Source: Blasia pusilla
Lineage: Eukaryota; Marchantiophyta; Marchantiopsida; Blasiales
Reading direction: 5' to 3'
Assembly: GCA_050084515.1 (NCBI GenBank)
Contig: CM114275.1
Location: 6,076,001-6,140,000, forward strand
DNA: 64,000 nucleotides
The number at the start of each line of letters is the position of its first letter. Position 1 is the stretch's first letter. Shown here one piece after another: positions 23,651-36,326 of this stretch. Below the pieces are notes generated by a model. The model was not told the DNA's origin and made no database searches. It saw only the letters and a list, made by a program, of their open reading frames with translations. Both the position numbers and the translations under genes were made by a program.

Positions 23651-24249
23651 GAAAATAAAAATCGAAACCGTCGGATAGTAGCTCGCTGTTTATCTGTAAC
23701 TATCCCGATTGAGCGCTATGCAATGATAGCCATATAGACTAGAGGCTACATCTTGGAAATGAGGACAATCGATCTTGGATAAATTGATAACGTCATGCTC
23801 AATTGTAGCTGCTCAGGACCATACGATTAGTTACTTCTGGTCTGAGGAGCCTTAGGCACTTTCTTGTATGGAATACGCTCTAGCATTAATTTCCATCAAT
23901 CGACTGTACTGAAATGATCGATGAAGAGTCTAAGTCCAAATTCGCAGCAGTTCCCCATGATTATGGATTTGACGAGGTTTGTGAGTGAGCCTACGCACCG
24001 GCGGAAGTGCCGAGGTCACTTCTTATCTTATGTAATAATTGGTGCCAACCGATGGATCTGGAGACTCCAGCTCCGCTGTGGAAATCTCGAGAAACGCGGT
24101 TTCTTGTTTGCACGTTTAGGTGGACATCGATACCGGCGACGTATGCAGCAGGTTCGTGATGGCTTGCTGGCTATCAATCAGAGATCAGTTCCTGCTCTTT
24201 CAGTCATCCCTCACTCGATTGGAGATCAGACTCCACCAATTTACATATA

Positions 24250-24372
24250 TAGACAGGCCATTCTCGTGACAGGCAGCCCGCCACCATGAAGTCTAATAAG
24301 GCAATTAGACCATTCTCGTAACTGCCACGAAACAACCTGAAGTCCATAGGCCATTCTCGTGACAGCGAGCAA
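24250..24372. repeat. Three interspersed copies of a 17-base motif
   Basis: GGCCATTCTCGTGACAG occurs at about 24257 and 24349, with a variant (GACCATTCTCGTAACTG) at about 24307. Spacing is 40-50 bases and the intervening sequences are unlike each other. Confidence 0.6.
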
Positions 24373-27300
24373 ACCATAAAAGTGATTGATGACACTTTGT
24401 TCTTAGCTTGAGAGGATGCTTGATTTTTTGTTTTTAATGTTTCTCTAGGTCAATTACACCATAATTTCTACAATTAGAGGCCCATGCTTCCTCAAACGCT
24501 ATCGGAGAATATTCATCTTTGTGTGAGAGCTTTTAGAGAGTTAGAGACAAAAGGAAATCATCTTGGAGTAGATTGGGACACAATGGGAACTAGGAGCGTT
24601 GGGAAAGACACAGCTCACATAAGTAGGTTCAATGGGGAGAACTTGATATGGGAGATCCAAATGATGATAGTCTCATAGAAACTTAGGGAGGCATCATTGG
24701 GAATCGCTCACTTGCTGGATTTCAGGTGGGAAACATTCATCACAAGTTTAGACGCGTATTAGTCTTCCCTTGTCCTCTCATACTTTTCATCTTCTCAAAG
24801 TGCACCACAAAACTATTTACTTTAGGGAGACAATTTTTCCTCTTAAGTAGAAGAAGAGTATGGAGATAAAGATGGGTAGTAAGTTCTATGTCGTATGGAA
24901 GTTTAGATTCAGAAATAGATGATCTACCGTGGAGTCAATTAATGCAACCATGTAATTGGAAAAGAGCATTTACAAATCATGAAAGTTGAGATATAAATAG
25001 GATATGAACGAGTGCCTCACCCAATTGGTAATTGGTACTCCAGGAATGAAAAAAATCAGCAAAAGTTCTCGTAATCCATATTCTTCTAGTTTCATAACAA
25101 CTTTTTCGAGACATTTTTGGACTAATCTTAAATTTCATAGACCCAATCCCCAATTGAAATTCTGAATTGAAGTTCTTAGTGCTTACTTCAAATGCTTCCC
25201 GGGAAATAGGACCAAATATTTCGTTTCATTCCTTAGAGTTTTCTTTTGTTACACACCTAAAAAATACCACCACGTTGCCAAATCTTTCATCAATCTCATT
25301 CAAAACAAGAAAATTATAATTAGGATCCAGTATACAAAACGGATGTCTCTTTAAACACTCATAATTACATGAAAAAAATTGAAGTACTTTTTCAAAAAGA
25401 AAAAATTTTCATGAAAAATTGGAGAATGCAATCGTCAAATTGAAACCTCAACGCTAAATCCACCGAATTTGTGATCATTTGCAACGGATTTGAGAGTCAT
25501 GATGTCTCTACTTCTATTGTTTTGGCATTTTTGTTGTGCCAATCCTTTGTGTGATTATCTTTGAATGTTTAAAAGAACATCCATTTTGCATCTCTTGTGC
25601 GACCTGAATTTGATTTGATACCTCTTAAATGATTTGTTTCCATTCTTATGGTTAGTGCTGCCCCCTCCTCACTTTTACCTGCTTCTAGATTCCCCACTCT
25701 CACACTTTTACCTTACGCTTCACACTATTTTTTTTTAATAGAAGGGGAATTTTTTTTTCTTATGGAATTGCCACTACCTCACCTAAACGTAAGAGTGGTC
25801 ACACTATCTTTTTTATCATTTAAGGCGACTGGAGTCGCCTTAAGTCTTTGAGTCGCTTCCAGCGCTTGGGGAATAAGCATTTTCCGTTGATCGTCATCTG
25901 CCGCGCATATGGAAGCCAATGGGAGACCGTGTCGGCGGCGCAACGAAATTTGACTTCCATAAATGCATCCGTCTCAACGGGTAGCCGGAATCGTACTTTC
26001 CTAACATATTAAAAACTATTGTCTAAGTTTCCTTCTGGGTAAGATGCACCTCCACCTGCGTCTTTTTATAAGAATATTGCGAGCTTACGTCTCATCACGA
26101 CGCGTGAAGTTGATCCATGCATCGTTCATTGTGTGCGATGGCATGAGCTGTGGCTGACAAGTGGCTGGAAATGATTCGACAGATGAGTGAATGAATATTT
26201 CCATCGCCGGGTACATTGGCAAGGTCTCTTAGATGGATGTGTGTAGAATCGTAGTTCCTTCCGAGGTGGTAGTACTACTCGTACAACCACGAGTCAACAA
26301 TTCATGTTATAGATGGTACTGTCTGATATCGATAATTTTTTAGTACGGAAACTCGAGGTGCTAAAAGGATTGAGGGATGTGTGTAGCGGTAACCGGTGTG
26401 GTGGAATGTTCCGACTCGCCGCTAGTTTGAGTGTGTGCATGCCATTTCATAGGGTGCCATGGGTTATGTGTGCAAGCAGACATGAGTGTATCTATGTAAT
26501 TAAACGAGAATGGGTTAGACAAACCCATCCTCTGGCTGTCATGTCACCTGTATTTTTAAAGTCTTTCTATTGTTTGACACCTGTTTTTAGTCTTCTATTG
26601 TTCAGGGTTGACGCGTGTCATTTAATTAAAAAAAAACTCTCGCACTCCTACATGGCAAGGGGAAAATACTCCTTAGAAGATTCGAGAAACCCCCTTTCAA
26701 ATCTGGTGTTACACGTGTTAATTTTAAGGGGTATTAAAATTAAGAAGACAAAAATAACGTGAAAAGAAGTTTTCCCTCGCCCGTGCTATGGTATCATACT
26801 CGTGACTAGTCACATATATGCAGTCGGACTCTCGGAGTGTGATCCCTCCATTTCTTGAGCATCTCCGGCGACATTCGGATTTTCCAAAATCTGTGGCCTC
26901 GTTTTCTTCGGATCGGTCCCCCAAACTTGACCACAGGTACCTACACGTGTCTAGAATTCAAGCTCGCACTCCTTAAGTACGGATTGAAATGGTGGAGTCA
27001 CACTCGAGTTGAGGACTCAAGGTCCGGGGAGAACCTTGGCCACGTATCGATCTTGCCGGTTGAAACGGGAATTCTTCTTGTATTTTGTGTCAAATAACCG
27101 GCTAAAGCGTCGAAAATGACCGTCTTTCCCTACGATCATACCGGGAAAGTACTGTTTCCAAGAGGAAAAATTGCCGCGACCGGGGAAAACTCCCGGAAAT
27201 CCAATTGGACAAAAACTTGGAGCTTTGTTTGTGTTTGGAAACAATCCGGCGCTGTCACTGTGGGGCTTCAACAATCTGCGCTGTACCGGTAAACTTTAAA

Positions 27301-29000
27301 GTACAGTGAAAAACCTCACCTCACCTTAGAACTCGGAGGTCGTCTATACACAAGTGTTGTGCGGGACTACGAGTTCCGTGTACGGAAATAAGTGGCGTAC
27401 CGTTAACCGGTACTTACTAATTGTTGAATATCCAGAACCATGCGCGTAGTTGCGAAAATCGAGGCTTTTTTTCCCGGTGTTGGCTATTCAAGTCCACCGA
27501 GAACGTACGGCTGCGCGATCGAACGTCTTCGCGTCGACGTAACCAAGAATGCGAAGCGCTCCGGATGAGTTTTGCAGTTTTCCAGATCAAAGTGTCCAGA
27601 GCTTTGCGTGAGTTGCAATTCATCGGATACGTTGATCCGACGAGGAGAGATCTCGAAAGAAGAGCACTGTACCAGAGGGTGAGTGAAGGAACCACACTAT
27701 AGTTTTTAGGACAGGGACCTGGACACTCCAGGATTTCTGTTGCAAGCGTAGCAAGCGCACGCAAGTCCTACGTATATACGTCCTATGTAAGTATATTCGG
27801 AGTTTTCATGATCACTTACTTTCGACCCTGTGAGAGTTTCTTGCCCAGGTTTGGACGATTCCCGATTCCTCGGAGTGAAGGCAGTCGCCGTCCAAGCTCC
27901 AGTTTTCCACCCCGGTACAACTGCTCTGATTGAAATTCGCTGCAGGAGAGGCGTTTTCGAATGACACATGAACCTTGGGTTAGGGCAATGGCGATTTGGC
28001 TACTGACAGTGTAGATCGATTCTCAAGCTGTCGATCGTTGTGTCCGCCATATGCTTCATCGGTGATTCTGCGGTCTCCGAATGGTCGGACAAGTACAGAT
28101 ATATACAGTATTATTTTTCCCCATCTGTATTCACAAATACTCATTCCCGTGCCCATCAGTAGATGAACACGAAATTTAATAAAATAAATGAAGTTTTCCA
28201 GTAAAATTTTATTTCTTTTCTAATCGTATACTTTTCTTCCACAATCGCTGGGGAATTAGGATTAATGAAACCGAATGGGGAATTAGAATCTATTATTCCA
28301 ACCATTATGATTGCGTAAAAGAATTTAAATCATGAATTTATTGGATAGGATAGATATGCTTGCATAGAAGAATAACTTAAAATGATTTCCCCTTTCAATC
28401 AATTAGGCTTGAATATTTCTATAGTTTATGTCACAATTTTTTCGCATAACCTTCCATACTCACAGTGTTCATATGCGAGGACTTGGACGTGATTTGTTGG
28501 GAACTTTTTTATTCTTCCGTTACCATTCCGTTCCGTTATCCTTTCTCTTCTGGTGCGGGATTGATTAGGAGGAAAACGTGTTAATTCTTCGTGACGACCA
28601 TTCCAGCACGTCCGGCTACCCGTCGCGCACTAAACTCCATGCCTTCGGGATTCTTTGTGAATTAAAGAAGCCTTCTTCTCATCTTTAGTTAAATGAAACT
28701 AAGTTAAGTTAAACTAGCCGGTGCTATGAGATGCATGGTGAAACCGGCCCCATCCCCCTTAATTTAACTGTTAGCTTATGTAAAATTAGCCACATGTCAG
28801 CACGGGAAGGACCTAAAATACGTGTCATGCGGAGGAAGCCCATGCCTTGAACCCCGACTCTTTTAGTAGTACAGATGCAAGAGAGATGTTTGTTTGTTAT
28901 TGGGACTCTCGTGCTTAGGGTGCGAGCCTCCATAGATTCATATTGGCCCGTGAAAGATACTACTAGTCGCGTCTTTTGAGCAAGGGTTCGGGGAGTTTAG
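24373..29000. other. Unassigned sequence, no supported gene
   Basis: The longest frame is 149 codons (26313-26762, +), with a cysteine-rich start and hydrophobic middle but no known domain and no neighbouring exons. Frames at 27417-27764 (-) and 27421-27702 (+) overlap each other antisense and are not convincing. The block 24950-25900 is AT-rich. Confidence 0.4.
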
Positions 29001-29022
29001 TCTCCGATTAATTAATCGGAGA
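29001..29022. repeat. 22-bp perfect palindrome
   Basis: TCTCCGATTAATTAATCGGA plus GA reads identically on both strands. No flanking features explain it. Confidence 0.7.
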
Positions 29023-29429
29023 TGGTAATTTCAGTTTTTAATGAAATAGAAAGGACTTGCTCAAATCCAACTTTAAAATCAATCGGAAATTCTCAAATTT
29101 CATTTAACCTCGATTGTTTTGAGCATGTCTAATTTTTTGTTAAATACGAAACATGTCTAAGTGTCCCTTCTTAGGTTCCTGTCTAGAATTCATTTTTTGG
29201 GCGCCTGAGTAGTCATCCGATGTCTCGCTCTTGCATATATCGACTTTATTACAAAATAAACCTCAAAAGAGGACAAAGAAAGGTAAACACATCTCAAAAG
29301 AGGAGTCAAAAAATGCATAATGGAATGCAAAAAGAAAATGGCAACCCTAAACGCAAACACCGACTCAACGAGCTACATGATTGATAGTCTGAAATAAATC
29401 TGAGAAGAACACGAGTGGTTGGTCAGACG
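29023..29429. other. Short unassigned interval before the LINE-like element
   Basis: No gene. It may include the 3' untranslated part of the element that follows, but no poly-A tail on the expected strand is obvious. Confidence 0.3.
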
Positions 29430-29439
29430 TTAATGCACG

Positions 29440-30458
29440 ATGAGGCGAGCGACCTCCATCACCTCCGCACGACATATCAATGCCAAGGCTTGTGCACGTT
29501 GTAAGGCCACTAAGATGCATTGCCCAAAATAAGTAGTAACTAGAGAAAGAGAATGACTATGGGAATGGTCAAGGTGATGATTCTCGAGGGAGTGGTGAGC
29601 ATATGTATTCAGGAAAGTATCAAAAGACACATGTAAATGTCCAAATACTTCCATTGCAAAAGGAATAAATCTATCAGTCGCATGTCTCACAACATAACTT
29701 AACTCCTTGATTCATGTTGCAGCTTCGGCCGCCGAACCTTTGGTATGTGCGGCTCGATACACGAAGTCAAAACGTGTTGGATTAGCAACCACCATATCAC
29801 CTAGTGTCCGGAATCCACCTCGAGACATAACAAGATCCACTCTCCGACGAGAGGTTGCTTGTGTGGTTCAAGGTAGGATATGGAGTTGCTCTTGCCCAAG
29901 GGTGTATCCTGCAGTACGAGCCACCGATGCTACCGCCTCTCTAATGACATCATGTACGGCCGTTTGTTCTCCACCATGTGCACATTAGAGAATATGGATA
30001 TCCTTGGCATTAATGGGATCCCCGCATACACAATTTGGCACATCTAAGAGAGAAGGATGGGGAAGTCCAAGGGGTTACCGCAAAGCTGTCAAGAATATAG
30101 TTCGAGGAAGACAAAATGGAAGAATAGGAGTATTTGCAGTAAGCCACGCCCCTGCTCCGGTACCTGCATATGAACGCATACGAGCTCGATGAGCGTCAGA
30201 GGATGCCTCAAAGAGAATGCTGGAAAAATTGATTTGATGCAGATTCTCGGAGATATGCTCTTGAAGTCGATCAAGCCCTTCTGTAATCAATTGACTAAAA
30301 GGGGGTAGAATTGCTTGTGTAGCAAGAGGAAGAAGAGCTTGTGCAGATCTTAGTTCTTGTTGAAATAAAAAGTCCCCCTCCTCTACATGGGTGACATGAT
30401 CCATCAAGATAGGTGTATCTCCTTGGAGAAACCTTGAATCCATAATCGGTACCACCAA
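29440..30458 (-). pseudogene. LINE-like element: C-terminal region
   Basis: The minus-strand frame 30458-30075 contains ARMRSYAGTGAGAWLTA near 30140-30190. It is followed by a shifted frame with a CGDPI cysteine motif near 30020 and then HATDRFIPFAMEVFGHLH near 29640-29690. GAGAWL followed by a cysteine motif and a PFAxEVFGxLH block is an arrangement I recall from the C-terminal ends of reverse-transcriptase proteins in plants and protists. The exact biochemical role of this end is unknown to me. At least two frameshifts separate the pieces. Confidence 0.55.
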
Positions 30459-30769
30459 CGCCCAACTCCCCTAAAAGGCTGCGGGAGCATGTGAGACTGT
30501 GGAGGAAAGTCCCACCCCTCCAATAGAAATAGGCAAGATAGCTTGTCGTGAAGCCAAGACACCATCCTCTCCCTCAAATGTATTTGGGCCAAGAAGTTGA
30601 CCAAAAGTTGACAAGATAGAAATGTCAAAAGAGGCCAATCGATGTAAGAACCTTGAAGTAGGAGGACAAGTGCGAAGAAGCTAGGAAGGACGTCATAGAA
30701 AACATAGGGAGAGAATCCCATAAGCCCTTTGGGGATCCCCTAGATGAGGTAACAAATGAAGCCATTCCA

Positions 30770-31675
30770 CGTCTTTCAAAGGGCCTCATCCAAGAACTTT
30801 GAGACATAGTCGATGAAGCCAGTTGGATCCCCAAGAACCCTAATCCCTTCAATGTAGATGGTAAAATCAGGAGTAGGTGGGATGAATGTTGAGGGAAGGC
30901 ATAAACGAGACCATACTCCAGATTTACTAGGTTGGACTTTAAGGTTTAAGAAAGAGAGTTGCTCCACGAAATGCGTATAAGCAGGAACCACATAAGAAGG
31001 AGGACCTAGAATATGAGTTTCATCAGCAATAGAAGGGAAAAGACAAGATGGAAATGCTTACGTTGATGCTTGAAGGGCACAAAAAGAGCAATGGCAAAGA
31101 GTGGGCCAGCCATGGGATCACCTTGACGTGTGCCATAAGCCAATTATAGAATAGTATATTCCCCGAAAGTAGCATGATGAGAATAGATAATGTACGTATC
31201 ATAGGCATAGAAGGAGCAAACAAATAGAATGAGACTCGCAAGCTGTCCTCATGAACAACAAAACTTCTCAAAGATGGCTGCACGAGATAGTGAATTGAAT
31301 GTGCTATCCACATCGACTTGAATTACTACCCATTCTCAATGAATATCGAGAGTGAGCGAATCCCATGCACCAAGCCTTACAACCTCCAAGAGTTGCCACT
31401 CCAAATTGATGAGGAAATAAGCGGACACTAAAGTGAAGATGAGATTGCAAGCATAGGGATCGACTAACCAAGCGGAATAAAACCTCTCCGATAGCCAAAG
31501 GGCGGACATCTGAAGGAGGCTTATCCATAGCCAACAAACGACAAGCCCCTAAGAGCCTAGAGATAGAGAATGGAAGATGACATGCCGCAATATGTGCACA
31601 CACCTTATATAGAAAGACAAAGCCACTTGCTGAATCTGTCGAGATAAAGCAATCGCGGAGATGCTCAAAAACCAT
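30770..31675 (-). pseudogene. LINE-like element: reverse transcriptase domain
   Basis: Diagnostic pieces read on the minus strand are LLAMDKPPSDVRPLAIGEVL near 31480-31530 and FGVATLGGC near 31380. Next come VIQVDVDSTFNSLSRAAIF near 31270-31320 (RT motif A, catalytic Asp), GTRQGDPMAGPLFAIAL near 31090-31135, and SIADETHILGPPS near 30995-31035. The last corresponds to the usual ADD catalytic pair, here ADE, so one aspartate is changed. VRVLGDP-type sequence (IRVLGDPTG near 30825) follows. These are RT motifs of the non-LTR or group-II-like kind, not gypsy or copia. Four frame changes are needed to read them. Confidence 0.7.
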
Positions 31676-31692
31676 CCCTGATAGCCCAGTTG

Positions 31693-32040
31693 CTAATAAG
31701 CGTGGAGTATGAAGAAAAACCTTGTGAAAATCTCCAAGTTAAGCTCCAAGTCAAGATCCGTTGTATAGTCTTCCACAAAAAGTGGAGCATCGCCATTTGA
31801 AGGAGGGTGAAGAGCTTCTAAGAGAGCCATTGTTTCCGCACTTTGAACCTCCGAACAAAGAGGACCCAATGCTCGAGCTGCATGTGAAAACTCACAAACT
31901 TGCCCAAAAAGTAGACTTCGTCGAAGGCGTTGTTGTATTAAAGGCCTCATATGATTGGCATATTGAGTGGGATTGGCCGCAACTAAGGCCTCTGCTCGAA
32001 GAAAATGCTCATTTTGAAGATTCTCCCAGTCCCCAGACAT
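31693..32040 (-). pseudogene. LINE-like element: region before RT
   Basis: A 115-codon frame (MSGDWENLQNEHFLRAEALV...) includes GQVCEFSHAARALG and EALHPPSNGD. An FSxAARALG segment followed by LHPP precedes the RT domain in the element type that also carries VRPLAIGE. This supports reading it as the same protein. Upstream, 32332-32102 holds a serine/proline-rich frame that may be its N-terminus. A frameshift or stop separates it from the RT start at 31675. Confidence 0.5.
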
Positions 32041-32340
32041 AATCGTTGAATACGTGTGGAGGTTTCACGATGACCCTTCGCACCACTCCTTGGAGGGAGG
32101 ACTAAAACCCATTGTGGGAAGAGTAATAGGAGATATTAAGCATTGATACATGTGGGAGAAATGTAGCGAGTGTAATGGGTGTACTAATATTTGGAGGAAC
32201 ATGGCGAGATCTAGGATGAGCAGATGAACCAAGGGGAGAGGTTACGCCTGTAGCATGGCGTGTAAAACCAAGGAAGAGAGTAGATGGAGAATCCAACTTC
32301 AACTTTGATGACATAGAAGTAAAGATAGACAAGTCATCAA

Positions 32341-35023
32341 AGACAAGGGAACATATATGAAACGTGGTTTGGAGAGAGCATGAGGGTAACGAGAAAAAAG
32401 AGAGTAGTAGAATCCGTCCAGAAGAAATTTAGATGGAGAGAATAAGATTAGGTAATACCGAATTTATGATTGAAAGTTACTATAAAAAAATAAAAAAATT
32501 TGAAAAGGAAAAGTGATTTATATGATATTGGGAGAGGTGGCTCAAGAATATGAATTTCTAATGTGCTTAAGGAGATAGCAAACGTATGTAGGGGTGAAAC
32601 AATAAGGTAAAGAGTTGAAAGAGCAAGGAAGACGTTTGGGAGGAATTGACCTAAATAAATCCGTACAAAAAAATAGGCGCCTATAGAGAAGGAAGATAAA
32701 CTAGGAAATCTACTTGGTATGAAAAGAACTAGCTCGTCAAGACGATCGAAACAAGACCAAATACATCCAAAACCGACACTCCGGGAGAAAGTAATGAAAG
32801 AAATTGGAAAAAAAAAAAAAAAAGGATGTGAAGAGAAAATGAGTCATCCACCAATGATTGTTATGAGGGAATGAATTCGTAATATTAGATCCAACCCAAC
32901 CGAATTTGATGTCATTCTATAAGGAGAGCCTTATGAAATTGCGTTTAAAAATTTAGGAGCACATTTAAAAGAGAATGATCCCAAAATTTTTGGAAAACTC
33001 AATCTCTTAAGTGGAAAAAAAAACACCCTGAAACTTCAAGGTGGAGAAGATTAACACATTAGATAACTATTGAAATAATTACAATTGCTAGGGTTCCTAG
33101 AATATCGCGCTTCCTCCTTCCATGGACTGAATCCACTATTGAACGGACATGCATTAAAAGTGTGAAACGTCTGAGGCCACTTCCACAGGAGAATGGACCT
33201 GATCGTCATCAAACGCGTGAGGCCCAGTTCCGGTCTGGAATGCGTCCGAAAGCAGAAACAGATCGATGGCTCATGGCAGTTATAGTTGACCGAACCGACT
33301 CCGACAAAGTCCTCCGGAGAGGGGACTCGCTGGGAGAAGACCATGAATTTGAGACGAGACAAGTTTCTTCTCCTCCCTTTTTAAATTCTTTATTCCTCGA
33401 CATTTGTAAGTGGATTTTGATATTTATTAGGAGCATGTGCTACCTTTCACTTCACTAGAAGAAAACAAATCAGAAAATTTGCTTTCAACGATGTATTTCG
33501 ATGACACTACAATGTGCGCAAGTTGATATGTTTAGACATATTCATGTTGCTTATTCCAACCGACTATTATTAATGTTCATGTCAACTTTTCTAAGTGTAA
33601 AATCAGCTGATTTCACTGCTACAATTTTGCATTTTACATTTAAAAAAGTTTATTGTCATGTACTCGTGCATTCTCTATGGTTTGCTTTTGCTTTAAATGA
33701 AATTTTTTTCCAATCTTATTATTTTTCCACTAGTGTGCACATCCCAATCATTTTTCTTTTAAAAGTTCTGTTACTATCCTTACCAAAAGTTTTTTTTTCT
33801 GATTATGTTGGTAAACCAAAAAATAGTCCTTTCTCATCGAATAGATTTTTACTTCTCCTTATCAAGAGGTGAAGTTCGCAAAAATAATCATGAAACGTAG
33901 TTATTGCCCGAGAGGGACCCAACGTTATTTCCATTCCAACATTCGTTACTATAGCGCTGCGATGCAACTCTAGTACAAGAATAATGAAGCATTTCTAACT
34001 ATGGCTTCTTCCGTCGTAAGACATTTTACTGCAGTTGCAATAGCCAACGTGTACAGAGAACAAACAAGCCCCGAACACGCAAGCAATCTGCGACTGGATA
34101 ATCTGTACACGGTTAACGGAGCAGATGAAGTGGAGGGAGTCCAAAGTCAGAGCGTCCGTTAATATCGATGGGCATACATATAGGCTTAAGAACAAGAGAG
34201 AATAATTCTCACGATTCGGGATCATCAATGGCTTTCAGATCAGCAAAACAAGTTCCTTAGGCATCCCTAGAGATGTGGATTGATTTATGCCAGATATGGG
34301 CGTCATAGGACCTGGCACTTTCCCTTCAGTCTGAAATTTTCTCCGTGTACTCTAGAGCCCCTCCGTTCCTACTGCGCACTTGTCGTATCGAAGTACTTGA
34401 TGATTGTGGAAGCGGTGATGAGCAGAAGAGTCCGCAAGCGATCGAAATCTCGACTGCAGTCCTAGCTAGGAGGCAGCATTCAAATTTTAGCTACACGAAT
34501 TCAGCTCCGGAGATCTTGAGCGAAGCATATATCACGCGGAAAGAGTTTGCACAAGACAGAAATATAGATCTAGGCTTTTCAGATTTCGGACAGTCCATGC
34601 TTCACAATTTCGTAGGTCCTGGACACGGACGTTTCTGCTACAATCCTCCCCTCGTCAATCGTATGTTCACGATTCGAGGCTTTCATTTGGAAATGCTGCT
34701 CAAAATCAGTTAAGGAGGGAATTCATTCTTGATTCTGAATGCGCCTCGAAGAATTTCAGTTCTACAAGTTGGATTCACTTTCACTTGGAACTAATCACAG
34801 ATCGCCGAATGCAAACAGAATCGCGCTTCGTCGTAGCGTGGACTCGAAGCGACTATCACACTAGAACAGTTCCAAAGAGTATTCATTTGATTTGATCATA
34901 GGCCTGTGCGCGGATACCTCTCCTGATCCCATCGGTAACCACGTTTAAGCTCTCCATTGCCACAGTATGCATACGAAAATCTCATGATCCCATTAGTTAC
35001 AGGAGCAGAATCCTAATCAAGCG
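32341..35023. other. Unassigned sequence, AT-rich to about 33,000
   Basis: No supported gene. An A14 run lies at about 32810. Frames of 98-123 codons occur (33051-33362 -, 33501-33872 +, 34345-34713 +). The last has balanced composition (for example ILSEAYITRKEFAQDRNID) and could be a decayed exon, but I have no family for it. Confidence 0.35.
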
Positions 35024-35140
35024 CACAGGACGTCGACCATAATCCACATTACAGGAATACAAGCACAGGACGTCGACCATAATCCACATTACAGGAATAC
35101 AAGCACAGGACGTCGACCATAATCCTAGTCACAGGAATTC
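35024..35140. repeat. Tandem repeat, 40-bp unit, nearly three copies
   Basis: Units start at 35024, 35064 and 35104 with CACAGGACGTCGACCATAAT. The first two are identical and the third diverges after about 25 bases. Too few and too contiguous for a CRISPR array. Confidence 0.9.
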
Positions 35141-36258
35141 CGGACCGAGCGCATACTCGTGGAAAATCCACAAACCGCCCCGCCTAGAATCCCTCCACCT
35201 TCTGCACATTGAATTGGCCAATAAAATATCTGCGGTGATCACAGAAAATATAGGAAATGACTGGATCCGACATGCAGAGGGAACGGACGGAGTAAGCAGT
35301 AAGTCCAAAAGTCCGGCTTCCGAGTCAATGCGAGTCATGAGGGTATGTTCGTGAAAGAAGAGTGTCTGAGAAGGACAAAGGACACTCGGTAAGTCTGCCG
35401 ATCCCAGCGCTATACGCGGTGAGGACGGTGCTGGGAGAAAACGTGTATTGTGGAAAACGCGGACATGGAGCTAGACTGACTGCTTATCTATACGTATGCA
35501 CGGTGGCCACAGCTACAAGTTCACTTCGATCACTTGGTTTCTGTAATGATTGGTTACAAAGAGATCCGAAAGCTTTGCTTCATGCTCAAATCCATTGAAC
35601 ATGAGGCTGAAGATATATCTAGAATTTAGGATGCGAAAAGTAGATCTCTACTAGAACTACTCCAATGTAGATATCTAACTTGACCAGTGGAAGCACTTGA
35701 GGCGGCGATGGTTCTTCCCAATTGATATTGACTGGGAATGTATGCACACGGTTTGTCGCTGGATGTAATTTCTGGTCAGATTTTTCTCAACCATGATGGC
35801 ACCGGCCAAGAAACGCCAGACAGGGTGGTGGTTCGTCAGTACCACCCACATGTGCTTCTGTATCCTAGCCTCGTGTTCATATGACCTCTCAACCTGACCA
35901 AATATTTCAATCTTGAAGCAAGATCTAATTCTAGAGTTGGGGGCGTTCACGCGTAGCGTTCATGTCAGGCTTTCTCGCCATTTAAGTGACCGTTTCTAGA
36001 CAGATATGCTTCGTTGCGTGCAATGTATTTATAGATATGCGAATCGCTACAGAATTTTAAAGTGAGGGATGCAGATGGCCGGGGCTCCCTCCAGTGGGGT
36101 GGAGTTCATCAGCTTATTGAGGTTTCTTCCAATACTCTCCCATCTGTTTTAGATCTAGGTTTTCCCTTTCCTTGATATGCTTCGTTTGTCTGGTGTGTCA
36201 ATATAGTAACGTGCAGTGCAACCAAATTCCATTTTCAGATGGCACTTGTCTCCCAGGT
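35141..36258. other. Unassigned sequence
   Basis: No supported gene. A GGTAAGT donor-like site at about 35389 follows an open stretch, but no product can be recognised. Confidence 0.35.
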
Positions 36259-36326
36259 TGAAACATTTGTGCGAAGCCATACGAGTGTATACCTGTACAG
36301 TCGTATGGCTTCGAACAAATGTTTCA
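36259..36326. repeat. 26-bp hairpin with one mismatch, 16-nt loop
   Basis: TGAAACATTTGTGCGAAGCC... (36259-36284) pairs with 36301-36326 at 25 of 26 positions. It could fold into a miRNA-like stem, but arms this short without extension are more like the other fold-back repeats in this window. Confidence 0.75.

Larger units (their letters stand above)
21640..24080 (-). pseudogene. R2: copy 2 of the duplicated gene segment, best-preserved
   Basis: On the minus strand R2 parallels R1. The NHL-like exon lies at 23650-23456 and a TATA-like CATAAAAG at 23134-23127. A 39-base first exon runs from ATG at 23063 to 23025, immediately before GTGAGT. An exon-like stretch follows with SDDNNEVAD, LSGGGPFLDWRNQIFNQQ, VQFYKRASHGGQVVNDP and, further on, KLHLRMVKKAQAWCLDDY, KRGTLLDP and YIHALKKNRSEIWDL. 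These residues recur in R1 and R3, so selection once acted on the protein. A frame break near YGLHIR, a lost acceptor AG before the second exon (CAATAA where R3 has CAATAG) and stops suggest decay. I do not recognise the second protein. Edges are approximate. Confidence 0.55.
29430..32340 (-). mobile_element. Degenerate LINE-like (non-LTR) retroelement
   Basis: On the minus strand a sequence of broken frames follows the order expected of a single non-LTR retroelement protein: a serine/proline-rich start, a pre-RT region, an RT domain and a long C-terminal region with a cysteine motif. Each part is in a different frame because of small insertions and deletions, and the element cannot be active. 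There is no LTR and no DDE integrase near it. The clade is not decided here; phylogeny of the RT would settle it. Confidence 0.7.

Noticed and set aside
24250-24372. CRISPR-like array
   Set aside because: Only three partial copies with unequal spacing, in a eukaryotic repeat-rich context and with no cas genes.
26313-26762. 149-codon open frame as a gene
   Set aside because: No recognisable domain, unusual composition, no partner exons or promoter, and low-complexity ends.
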